Positions 26,301-33,074 of a stretch of DNA of 55,561 nucleotides are shown here, one piece after another; within the stretch, counting starts at the first letter, position 1; each line of letters begins with the position of its first letter. Under the pieces are notes generated by a model. The model did no database searches. It saw nothing but the letters and a program-made list of their open reading frames with translations, and was not told where the DNA came from. The stretch is from Bacteroidales bacterium (GTDB lineage Bacteria > Bacteroidota > Bacteroidia > Bacteroidales > F082): NCBI GenBank assembly GCA_017630195.1, contig JAGBVS010000176.1, forward strand, positions 1 to 55,561, in the 5' to 3' direction. The translations under genes and the position numbers were made by a program.

Positions 26301-28584
26301 GGCTTGTAAATTTGTTACAAAGATGGAATGCATAATTACCAACGGAAATTACGCTATTAGGGATATTGAGTTCGCCTGTAAACCCCATTCCGATTATATT
26401 GTATTGATCATAATAGTAGCCAGCAAAAGCGTAATCACCAATAGTTTGCAAATTAGAATTTTCTTCAAAAGAGAGGCTTGTAAAGTTTCTGCAATAATAG
26501 AAAGCTCTTTCTCCAATAGAAGTTACGCTGTTAGGGATGATAAGTTCGCCTTTGAGGTTCAATGGGTAGCTTGTGTGATATGTTGCGAAAGCTGAGTCGC
26601 CAATATGAGTGATGGTGTTTGGAAGAACAAGATTCTCAAAAGTTCTTACGTTATTGTTACCAGTGTAGTAGAAAGCTCTGTTTTCAATTGTTGTAACATC
26701 AATGTCATATATTGAATTTGGTATGCTTAATGTTTTAGGGCTTCCTGAGATACGTCCTATTTTAACTCTTAAACTGTTATAATCTTCATTTAAGTTGTAA
26801 ATCAACGTATAATAAGAGTTACCTTCATAATAGAATTCTTCATGGTCAATGAGCAATGGTTTTATTTCAAATCTGTTCCAAGGTTCAATGTCGTAATAGT
26901 CCATATAATTAGGGAATACGAACAATTTTGCTGTTGTAGGGATGCCGTCGAAGCTGCTGGCTGCTACTCTTGCAGTAGCGTTTCTAAAGCTGTTTTCGGC
27001 TGCTGAAGGTGGTATAGGGTTTAAAGATTTTATGATATTAATGTTGCTGCAGCCAGAGAAAGCATTTTCTCCAATGTTGTTAACGTATTTAGGTATTTCA
27101 ACGCCGGTAAAGAAAGAACAGTCTTTGAAAGCTTCTGCCGGTATTGTTGTAACGTTGTATGTGAAGTTCTCTTCTACATACCATAAAGTTTCCGGTATTA
27201 CAAGTTCCACTGCGCTTGTTGGTTTTTGTCCAATTCTTACGCTAACGCCAGAAAAATCATCGGTTGTATCGTAGATAAGAGAATAAAGTACGTTGTTGTT
27301 ATCGTCTTTTACTTCCACTTCATAGTCTTCTATTTTAAATAATCCCATGATAAAGAACTCATCAGCCCATGGTGATGTTTCCCAATATGTGTCAACAGAT
27401 TCTTCCGGTACATAGAGAATGGAGATGTTATGACCGGTAAAAGAGTTGCTTGAAGCTGTTGGCGGAGTTGTTGCGTAACAATACATGATATTGAATTTAG
27501 AACAACCGTAAAAAGCACTTGAGTTTATTGTTTGCAAAGAAGCAGGAAGTGACAGGTCTCCGTCGAAGTAACTGCAATTGTAGAAAGCGGAACTGCCTAT
27601 AGAAGTTACGCTGTTAGGGATTCTAAGATTACCTTTAAATTTACATCTATAAAATGTGTAATTGTTGATAGCAGTAAGGTTTTCTGATAAAATCAAATCT
27701 CCACTAAAGCCAGCGTTATAGAAAGCATAGCTGCCTATATAAGTTACGCTGTTAGGAATTACAAGGTCACCGGTGAAATTCATGCCGGTAGAACTGGAGT
27801 TAGTAGTAAAGGCATAATTGCCAATGGAAGTTAATCCGTTAGGGAACACGAGTTCGCTGTTAAAGCCGGTACAGTAGTAGAAAGCGTAACTGCCTATAGT
27901 TTTTACATTTTTAGGTATGATGAGGTCGCCTGTAAAGCCTGAGCAATAATAAAAGGCGTAATCACCAATAGAAGTGAGGCTTTCAGGAAGGTCCAAAGAG
28001 CCTTTAAGGTTAGTACAGTAGTTGAAAGCATAATGGCCAATTGTTTTAACTTTGTTAGGGATTACGAGGCTGCCGGAGAATCCCATGTTAGTATTGTTGC
28101 TTGAACTTCTTGAGAAAGCGTATTGGCCAATTGTAACGAGATCTTCAGATAATTTAAGAGTGCCTTTCATGTTGTAGCAACCGTAGAATGCGTATTCTCC
28201 GATATAAGTTACATTATCAGGAATAATGAGGTCGCCAGTTAAACCAGTACAGTGGTAGAAGGCTCTGCCTCTAATTATTTTCAAGCTGTCAGGGAGAGTC
28301 ACGCTTGAGAATTTTGAGTTGTTTCTGAAAGCTATTGAGTCGATTTCAGTAACATAATAATCGCTGTTGTTGATGGTCACCTTGGTAGGAATTTCCAAAG
28401 GAGTCAATTGTGTTGCTGGTCTGGATGCCTTTACAGAACATTCGTCGGTACCTTCAATGACTGTAAATTTCAGCTTGTAAGAAGTGGTTAATCCTTCGTT
28501 GAAGGTAAGTTCAACGGATTGTGCCATGGCTCTTCCCAAAAGAAGCAGCATGAACAAACTTAAAAAAAGTAAATTTTTCTTCAT
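23368..28584 (-). CDS. BspA-like leucine-rich repeat surface protein, T9SS cargo
   Basis: This 1738-residue secreted protein starts at ATG 28584 (MKKNLLFLSLFMLLLLG signal peptide, cleavage near AMAQ); an upstream ATG 13 codons earlier would place a charged stretch before the signal. Two long LRR_5/BspA arrays (about residues 60-400 and 650-1130) repeat phrases such as IPNSVTSIGNYAFYYC and SFEENSNLQTIG. Between them lie two related beta units (VRIGQKP, VKIGRIS). Later parts include a domain with DSYGDGWDG near 1385 and a T9SS sorting domain that ends in TQKVVID. Such proteins in Tannerella and Treponema bind fibrinogen/fibronectin and mediate coaggregation; that role is inferred here. The DNA of the second array is strongly self-similar. 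A TACCTTTG promoter lies 125 bases upstream. Confidence 0.9.
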   Translation of the reverse strand: MKKNLLFLSLFMLLLLGRAMAQSVELTFNEGLTTSYKLKFTVIEGTDECSVKASRPATQLTPLEIPTKVTINNSDYYVTEIDSIAFRNNSKFSSVTLPDSLKIIRGRAFYHCTGLTGDLIIPDNVTYIGEYAFYGCYNMKGTLKLSEDLVTIGQYAFSRSSSNNTNMGFSGSLVIPNKVKTIGHYAFNYCTNLKGSLDLPESLTSIGDYAFYYCSGFTGDLIIPKNVKTIGSYAFYYCTGFNSELVFPNGLTSIGNYAFTTNSSSTGMNFTGDLVIPNSVTYIGSYAFYNAGFSGDLILSENLTAINNYTFYRCKFKGNLRIPNSVTSIGSSAFYNCSYFDGDLSLPASLQTINSSAFYGCSKFNIMYCYATTPPTASSNSFTGHNISILYVPEESVDTYWETSPWADEFFIMGLFKIEDYEVEVKDDNNNVLYSLIYDTTDDFSGVSVRIGQKPTSAVELVIPETLWYVEENFTYNVTTIPAEAFKDCSFFTGVEIPKYVNNIGENAFSGCSNINIIKSLNPIPPSAAENSFRNATARVAASSFDGIPTTAKLFVFPNYMDYYDIEPWNRFEIKPLLIDHEEFYYEGNSYYTLIYNLNEDYNSLRVKIGRISGSPKTLSIPNSIYDIDVTTIENRAFYYTGNNNVRTFENLVLPNTITHIGDSAFATYHTSYPLNLKGELIIPNSVTSIGERAFYYCRNFTSLSFEENSNLQTIGDYAFAGYYYDQYNIIGMGFTGELNIPNSVISVGNYAFHLCNKFTSLTFEENSNLKTIGDYAFAGKYGYYDNYNMSFNNELKIPNSVTSIGNYAFYYCNKFTSLSFEENSNLMTIGNYAFASYSSSYPMGFTEELNIPNSVTSIGNYAFYYCNKFTSLSFEENSNLQTIGGYAFYYCDGFTGELNIPNSVTSIGNYAFYRCYNFTSLSFEENSNLQTIGNYAFAGTYSSTYMGFTGELNIPNSVTSIGQRAFAYCTNFTSLTFEENSNLQTIGDYAFAGYDGNYSSTYMGFTGDLIIPNSVTSIGNYAFYYCNKFTGGLIIPNSVTSIGACAFNYCRNFTSLSFEENSNLLTIGNYAFYDCNKFTGELIIPNSVTSIGQYAFYYCEFDRVICYSTVPAAFTGSSPIFYYNNSSNPKIYVPAVSVSLYKSTWNKDTSRIYSNGLPTFLGGDIDDVNNWYVLGNGSQVSRLPNENEEIAINAALTINDGEMLNVKSLGYCENGDLTMKEGGQLKCNKHYSDIKVEKNIEAHGTETTTWTTISSPLATVMNPSEITNLTSGNYDLYRYDEPSSVWQNYKNSASNGFTSLETARGYIYSNKVDTKLTFEGKNDGATSVSYELTKDSEKLPGFHLIGNPYTHNISLDNLDATIDVEVETQQLYERLTIELRDSYGDGWDGDIAALQIISDDGTINQSYTLTEGSYATYELEISYKPIKIIWKSGNNDHEDSFVIKNENGETILSYGTNTLNNIADGTVLYESESTITEKQDILAEGYYSLSNEGAWGAKYGEETEIKPCQGILVKTTDAGYLTINSEAPQTRSAKRSVNNFLAISVSNNKYEDKAYISFNKGTGLDKIAHENENIPMVYIPVNNADYAVAIQDKNFKEIPIYFEAGGMGEYTISISQSECGFDRLYLYDKAEGKTVNILKRDYTFFATSSDFPDRFVLKTVNDEVLEDFTYINNGNLVIENIVGNANIEIFDVLGRNVMQNNCSDDEYEVSTDRFSAGVYIIRKTDDNGIKTQKVVID
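25250..26600 (-). repeat. Near-identical DNA repeats within the leucine-rich array
   Basis: The plus-strand phrase TAGAAGTTACGCTGTTAGGG recurs about eight times between roughly 25.3 and 26.6 kb. Other shared phrases are TTTGCAAATTAGAATTTTCT and AAAGCATAATTACC. Silent differences between copies are few, unlike the first array at 27.5-28.3 kb, so this part has been duplicated or homogenised recently. Confidence 0.85.
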
Positions 28585-28708
28585 GTTTATTTGTTTATGT
28601 TTATTATTTTTTTTACAATTCAAAATTTACAATAAGTTGATAATAAAGTATATATATGATTGATAAAGCTGTTTGTTGTTCTGATAATTACTATGCAGTT
28701 AAAGCTTG

Positions 28709-28716
28709 CAAAGGTA
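28709..28716 (-). promoter_or_regulatory. -7 box of the BspA-like gene
   Basis: The minus strand reads TACCTTTG, the same box as for tnaA, with a leader of about 120 bases. No clear -33 TTTG is seen. Confidence 0.5.
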
Positions 28717-28765
28717 GTGTTTTTTCTTATGCTTATAGCGATAGAGATGAAATTTATTTTTGATG

Positions 28766-28817
28766 AAACGGAGGCGGGATCGAACCAGCGCGTTTACCTA
28801 TTCCGCCACTCGGGCAC
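28766..28817 (-). pseudogene. tRNA-Leu remnant lacking anticodon and variable arms
   Basis: The minus strand reads GTGCCCGAGTGGCGGAATAG, continues through the D arm (GTAAACGCGC) and jumps straight to the T-loop sequence (TGGTTCGATCCCGCC) and a decayed 3' end. Aligned with the intact tRNA-Leu at 28974, the central part (anticodon and long variable arm, about 37 bases) is deleted, and the acceptor stem no longer pairs. It cannot be a working tRNA. Confidence 0.85.
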
Positions 28818-28832
28818 TTATCCTGTTGTTAC

Positions 28833-28862
28833 AAAAAAAAAAATCCCGACTTTGTGTCGGGA
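28833..28862 (-). terminator. Terminator after the first tRNA-Gly copy
   Basis: On the minus strand TCCCGAC, ACAAA and GTCGGGA are followed by a run of eleven T. It lies directly after the CCA of the tRNA-Gly at 28865. Confidence 0.92.
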
Positions 28863-28864
28863 CT

Positions 28865-28940
<76 letters not shown>

Positions 28941-28973
28941 ATTCTTGTTTTATGTTGTTGTAAAGTTAGTTTT

Positions 28974-29062
28974 TGTACCTGAGGCCGGAATCGAACCGGC
29001 ACGCCCGAAATGGGCACAGGATTTTAAGTCCGGCGCGTCTACCTATTCCGCCACTCAGGCAC
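28974..29062 (-). tRNA. tRNA-Leu (TAA)
   Basis: An 89-base class II tRNA with a long variable arm. The acceptor stem GTGCCTG/CAGGTAC (one G-U) is followed by A73. The anticodon loop is CTTAAAA, giving TAA; the T loop is GGTTCGATTCC. CCA is not encoded. It stands between the two tRNA-Gly copies. Confidence 0.94.
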
Positions 29063-29077
29063 TTATCCTATCTTTAC

Positions 29078-29100
29078 AAAAAACCCCGATTTTATCGGGA
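29078..29100 (-). terminator. Terminator after the second tRNA-Gly copy
   Basis: The minus strand has ATCCCGAT, AAA and ATCGGGG followed by six T, between tRNA-Gly and tRNA-Leu. It is in the same relative place as the terminator at 28833, so it belongs to the duplicated unit. Confidence 0.85.
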
Positions 29101-29104
29101 TTTG

Positions 29105-29177
<73 letters not shown>

Positions 29178-29191
29178 ATTGTTTGATGGTG

Positions 29192-29199
29192 CAAAGATA
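29192..29199 (-). promoter_or_regulatory. -7 box of the tRNA cluster
   Basis: The minus strand reads TATCTTTG; predicted initiation lies a few bases before the 5' end of tRNA-Gly. Confidence 0.6.
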
Positions 29200-29544
29200 C
29201 ATAAAATCTTATTCAGCGCAAGCACTTTTTAAACTTTTTTTAAAAAATATTTTTATATGTTGACAATCATATATTTATAAAATGTTTTTTGATAAAATAA
29301 TATGAAATTTTATCCCCAAGTGCCTTTTTTTACATTAAAATGATTCCTGTTTTTAATTGAAAATATCACAAAAAATAAAAAAATATCTATTTTTAGATAA
29401 AAAATGACCTAAAAATATACTGTAAATTTCAAATATACATCATAAAAAAGCTAATGGCAGACAGCTGACAGCATGTTGAAAATTTTCTTTGTCATAAAAC
29501 AAAATAAATGTTATCATTTTTATAATTTTGCATCGTAAAAATTT
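29200..29544. other. AT-rich gap between the tRNAs and the YitT gene
   Basis: The stretch is over 75% A+T with many A and T tracts and holds no plausible gene. A TAATTTTG box at 29523-29530, 14 bases before the YitT start, is the probable promoter of that gene. I see no hairpin or repeat of note in the rest. Confidence 0.6.
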
Positions 29545-30417
29545 ATGTATATGAAAAATAATAATTTTATTTGGCAAGAGATTAAGAGCCACATTATTAT
29601 CACATTGGCAGTTGCCTTATCAGCGATAGGCTGGTGTGCTTTTCTTATTCCTAATCAGATGTTGGGTGGAGGCGTGAGCGGTCTCTCCACAATAATTTAT
29701 TGGTTGACCGGTATTCCAGCCGGTGTTATGATTTTCGTTCTTAACGCAATTCTTATTATTATTTCTTTTAAATCATTAGGAAGAAGGTTCGCATTAAGCA
29801 CAATTTATTCGGTTATCATGACCTCAGTAATGTTTTATTTAGGACAGGAATATTTTGGCGACACTCCATTGATAGCCGACAAATTTCTTGCGTCTGTTTT
29901 AGGTGCTGCCTTGAACGGAGTCGCTTGTGGCATCATTTTCCTTGAAGGCAGCAGTACAGGAGGAACTGACGTGATAGCCGTGATGATTAACAAATATCGT
30001 AACGTGACAATAGGTCGTCTCTCCTTATTTATTAATGTAGCGGTTATCGGATGTTCGTATTTTGTCTTTAAAGATTTGGAACTTTTGATTTACAGTTATG
30101 TTGGCCTTATGGTTACAAGTTATACTATTGATATGACTATGAATGGCAGCAAACAATCGGTGCAGATGTTTATCTTTACATCGAAGCCGCACGAGATAGC
30201 CGACAAAGTAGGAGAGGAAGTGCATCGTGGCGTGACGATGATAAAGGGCACGGGATGGTATTCTAAGAAAGAATCAGAAATCGTGATGGTTGTCGTTCGC
30301 AAGATAGAGTCACAACGAGTTATCAGAATAGTGAAACAAATGGATCCGGCAGCTTTCGTTTCAGTCAATACTGTTATGGGAGTTTATGGAAAAGGCTTTG
30401 AAATGATGAAGAAATAA
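29545..30417 (+). CDS. YitT family membrane protein with DUF2179 domain
   Basis: The 290-residue protein has about six N-terminal membrane helices (roughly 15-200), including the family's LIPNQMLGGGVSGLS and EGSSTGGTDVIAV segments. A cytosolic ferredoxin-like DUF2179 domain follows (about 205-290: VHRGVTMIKGTGWYS ... VVVRKIES). Members are widespread in Firmicutes and Bacteroidetes; the transported substrate is unknown. A second ATG two codons in (29551) is an equally good start. It converges with the protease pair over a shared hairpin. Confidence 0.88.
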   Translation: MYMKNNNFIWQEIKSHIIITLAVALSAIGWCAFLIPNQMLGGGVSGLSTIIYWLTGIPAGVMIFVLNAILIIISFKSLGRRFALSTIYSVIMTSVMFYLGQEYFGDTPLIADKFLASVLGAALNGVACGIIFLEGSSTGGTDVIAVMINKYRNVTIGRLSLFINVAVIGCSYFVFKDLELLIYSYVGLMVTSYTIDMTMNGSKQSVQMFIFTSKPHEIADKVGEEVHRGVTMIKGTGWYSKKESEIVMVVVRKIESQRVIRIVKQMDPAAFVSVNTVMGVYGKGFEMMKK

Positions 30418-30425
30418 GGATTTAA

Positions 30426-30459
30426 TAAAAAAAGCGGTCATTCGACCGCTTTTTTTTTA
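30426..30459. terminator. Bidirectional terminator between YitT and the protease operon
   Basis: AGCGGTC, ATTC and GACCGCT are flanked by seven A and nine T. It overlaps the stop codon region of the protease gene. Confidence 0.9.
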
Positions 30460-31686
30460 TTTGATACCGAGTTTTTTCTTGATGTCTTTTGGAAGAGCAT
30501 CTTTGTGAAGAACGATGTTCATAGTTTTGTAACGTACGAAAGCTTCTGATGCGTAGAATGTACCATCATAGTTGCCTGTTACACCCCATGAGTTCTTTAC
30601 GATGAAGTAGTTGTTGCCAAGTTGATCTTTAGCTTTACCGTAGATGATCATACCGTGGTCATCGCCTGTTTCGTAGTTGTCATAAGCGATTTGACGTTCT
30701 TCTTGAGAAACCCAACGTTGTGGAGTTGGTTGAGAATAAGCTTCTTTAGCTCTTTGTTCTGCGCTGAGACCTGCCCAACGAGCTTTGTCTGTAGCAGCGT
30801 CGTTGTTTTCTTTAGCGTCTAAGTCAGGAAGAACCATGATGCCGAAGTTGTCGCCTCTTAAGAAACCTTTTTCACTTACGTCAGAACCCCATGCGAAAGT
30901 ATAACCATTGTCGATAGCGTGGTTCATAACTTTCATGAGTTCGTCGATTGGGAGGTTGTAAGCTGTGCTCCATCTCCAGTTGTCTTGTACTTCGATGATG
31001 AATTCATCGTAGAATGGATGGTGTGAGAAAGATGCTAAGTTTACATAGTCGTCTGGGTTGAAGCCTGTTGCTTCTGCGAATGATTTTGGAGTGTATTCTT
31101 TGCCTTCATAAACGAATGTTTCTGGACGTTCGCCGATGTAAGCGTTGAGGATACCAGCTAAAGCTTCTTTCCATAATGGGTTGCCGTTAGCGTCTGTTTG
31201 GAGTTTTCTTCCTTTTACAATACCTTCTACGAATGGGTCGCAAACTCTTGAGAATTCTGAGAAGTCTGATAATGTGTCGTTGTGTTTAACGCCAGCTGGT
31301 AATTCTGAATCAGGAACTAAACCATAATGTTTGATACCGTAGAGTACATCGTAGAATGAACCACCTTGTGAGAAAGAGATGTCGCCGTGAGTACGAACTG
31401 TTGCTTGAGCGCGGTCCATGTAAGTGTTCCATACGATGAACATTTCTGAGAAATCGTATGTCTTGCCTGTTGTACGTAACAATTCAGCTTCAACGAATGA
31501 TAATGTTGAATAACACCAGCAAGTACCTGCTGCGTTTTGGTCTTTCATTGATGTGATAGGAAGTCTTACTTCTTCTGAGAAGATCCAACCTTCTTTTTCA
31601 GGAGCTTGTTCAGCTTCTTGTGCGTTTGCAACACATGGCATAACGAGTGCTAATGCTGATGCTGCTAAGAATTTTTTGAAGTTCAT
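30457..31686 (-). CDS. Papain-fold (C1) cysteine protease, exported
   Basis: This 409-residue protein has a signal peptide (cleaved after ANA). Its catalytic set is that of a C1 peptidase: Q50 (oxyanion), C56 in GTCWCYS, H344 in DDHGM and N365 in KNSWG. The large insert between the Cys and His parts and the overall size resemble bleomycin hydrolase/PepC-type C1B enzymes, though those are cytosolic while this one is exported. A second cysteine sits two residues after the nucleophile (C56-W-C58). No T9SS tail, so it is likely periplasmic or released. It is second gene of a two-gene operon, 29 bases after its paralogue. Confidence 0.85.
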   Translation of the reverse strand: MNFKKFLAASALALVMPCVANAQEAEQAPEKEGWIFSEEVRLPITSMKDQNAAGTCWCYSTLSFVEAELLRTTGKTYDFSEMFIVWNTYMDRAQATVRTHGDISFSQGGSFYDVLYGIKHYGLVPDSELPAGVKHNDTLSDFSEFSRVCDPFVEGIVKGRKLQTDANGNPLWKEALAGILNAYIGERPETFVYEGKEYTPKSFAEATGFNPDDYVNLASFSHHPFYDEFIIEVQDNWRWSTAYNLPIDELMKVMNHAIDNGYTFAWGSDVSEKGFLRGDNFGIMVLPDLDAKENNDAATDKARWAGLSAEQRAKEAYSQPTPQRWVSQEERQIAYDNYETGDDHGMIIYGKAKDQLGNNYFIVKNSWGVTGNYDGTFYASEAFVRYKTMNIVLHKDALPKDIKKKLGIK

Positions 31687-31715
31687 AGTTTTTAATTTAA
31701 ATGTGTTAATAAATA

Positions 31716-32906
31716 TTATAATTCTAATTTGGATTTCATTTCTTTTGTCATACCTTCTTTGTTGAGGGTGAAGAACATTGTGTGGAGACGTACATAAGGT
31801 TCTGAGCAGTACCAGTAACCGTCGTAGCCGTATTTTTCACTCCAAGAGTTCTTGACTTTGTAGTATTTTGTTCCGTTTTGGTCGTATGAGATGCCAACGA
31901 TGAGCATGCTGTGGTCGTCGGTTGTCTGACCGTTTTCGTAAGCTTCTTGGTGCATTTCTTCTGTCACTTCTTTTTCAGGCATTACGCTTTCGAATTTGTA
32001 TAAAGAAGCTGTGATTTCAGCGTCGCTCATTTTCTTGTATTTTTTAACGTCAGATTGTCTGATTTTTTCTACGTCGTTTTCGAGGACAACGCCAACGCCT
32101 GCATTACGGCTGAAACCTTTGTCGCTGACGTCTTGAGCCCAACCTACAGTGTAGCCGCTGTTCAAAGCGTTGTCGAGTTCTGCCATCAATTCGTCTAAAG
32201 GCATGTTGTAAGTCATTGTGTTTGTCCAGTTGTCTTGGATAGGCATGATGTAAGGTTTGTAGTTTTCGTGGTTAGTGAAAGCTCCTATTTGTACGTAGTC
32301 TTCAATATTGAGAGGATATTGTTCTGCGAATGATTTTGCGTTATATTCTTTGCCTTCGAAGGTGAATGTTTCAGGAGTTTCGCCGAGATAAACGTTTAAG
32401 ATTTCTTGAACCATTGCAGGCCATGCCTTGCTGATTTTGCCGTTATGTTGTTTGTTGACGATTTTTCCGTATTCGGCGAGGACTGTGTGAAGTTCGCCAT
32501 GTTGGTGTATGTTTTCGCCTAAAACGAGGCCGTTGTAAGTTTCGTCAGTCATCATTCCGTTTTCGTTGATTGCATATAATACGTCGAAAACTTCGCCTCC
32601 AGGACTGAAGTTGCATACGCCTTGCATGCGGACGTATTTTTCAAATTTGTTGGCATAAGCCCAACGTACGAGGTACATTTCAGAGAGGTCGATTTCGGTG
32701 TTGTATTTTCTCATGATTTCTGCCTCAACCATGGCGAGACCTGCGAAACACCAGCAAGTGCCTGATTGTGATTGGTTTTTAACAGAAGTGTGAGGAACGA
32801 CAACGTCGTCTGTGATTTTGTACACACGTTCTTGTGCGAAGATAGCTGTAGGCAATGAAAGGATAAATGCCAATGCTAATAAAACGATAGATTTTGTACG
32901 ATTCAT
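31716..32906 (-). CDS. Papain-fold (C1) cysteine protease, exported, paralogue of the next gene
   Basis: This 396-residue protein has a signal peptide to IFAQ. The catalytic residues are Q45, C51 (GTCWCF), H332 (DDHSM) and N353 (KNSWS, where most members have Gly last). It shares with its neighbour the EAEIMRKYNTEIDLSEMYLV-type helix, the FSPGGEVFDVLY/FSQGGSFYDVLY segment and the MPLDELM/LPIDELM segment, so the pair arose by tandem duplication. The same CWC pair is kept. It is first gene of the operon behind a TATCTTTG box. Confidence 0.85.
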   Translation of the reverse strand: MNRTKSIVLLALAFILSLPTAIFAQERVYKITDDVVVPHTSVKNQSQSGTCWCFAGLAMVEAEIMRKYNTEIDLSEMYLVRWAYANKFEKYVRMQGVCNFSPGGEVFDVLYAINENGMMTDETYNGLVLGENIHQHGELHTVLAEYGKIVNKQHNGKISKAWPAMVQEILNVYLGETPETFTFEGKEYNAKSFAEQYPLNIEDYVQIGAFTNHENYKPYIMPIQDNWTNTMTYNMPLDELMAELDNALNSGYTVGWAQDVSDKGFSRNAGVGVVLENDVEKIRQSDVKKYKKMSDAEITASLYKFESVMPEKEVTEEMHQEAYENGQTTDDHSMLIVGISYDQNGTKYYKVKNSWSEKYGYDGYWYCSEPYVRLHTMFFTLNKEGMTKEMKSKLEL

Positions 32907-32947
32907 TTTCTTTTATGTTTTGATTTTTCAATATATTAACGAATCGA

Positions 32948-32955
32948 CAAAGATA
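32948..32955 (-). promoter_or_regulatory. -7 box of the protease operon
   Basis: The minus strand reads TATCTTTG about 41 bases before the ATG, right after the terminator of the preceding gene. Confidence 0.6.
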
Positions 32956-32990
32956 AAAAAAATCTTGTCTCACAACAAGATTTTTTTTAC
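32956..32990 (-). terminator. Terminator downstream of the first array gene
   Basis: ATCTTGT and ACAAGAT flank a 6-base loop, with long A and T runs on either side. It separates the 33075 gene from the protease operon. Confidence 0.85.
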
Positions 32991-33019
32991 CTGAAACTAA
33001 GAATAACTCCCAACTTAAA

Positions 33020-33068
33020 AGACGCTTCAATATGTGTTTATTTTAAGGTTACATTGAAACGTCTCTAC
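33020..33068. repeat. GTCTCTAC-ended palindrome
   Basis: AGACGCTTCAATATGT pairs imperfectly with ACATTGAAACGTCT, followed by CTAC. The ends resemble the palindromes at 45650-45756 and 51055-51078. Confidence 0.55.
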
Positions 33069-33074
33069 AATAAC

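Noticed and set aside
25250-26600. Possible CRISPR array because of regularly spaced identical phrases
   Set aside because: The phrases are in frame inside a coding LRR gene, spacing varies, spacers are themselves repeats, and no cas gene is present.
29200-29544. An origin or phage attachment site next to the tRNAs
   Set aside because: The stretch is only AT-rich; no DnaA-box cluster, no repeat of a tRNA 3' end, and no integrase gene were found.
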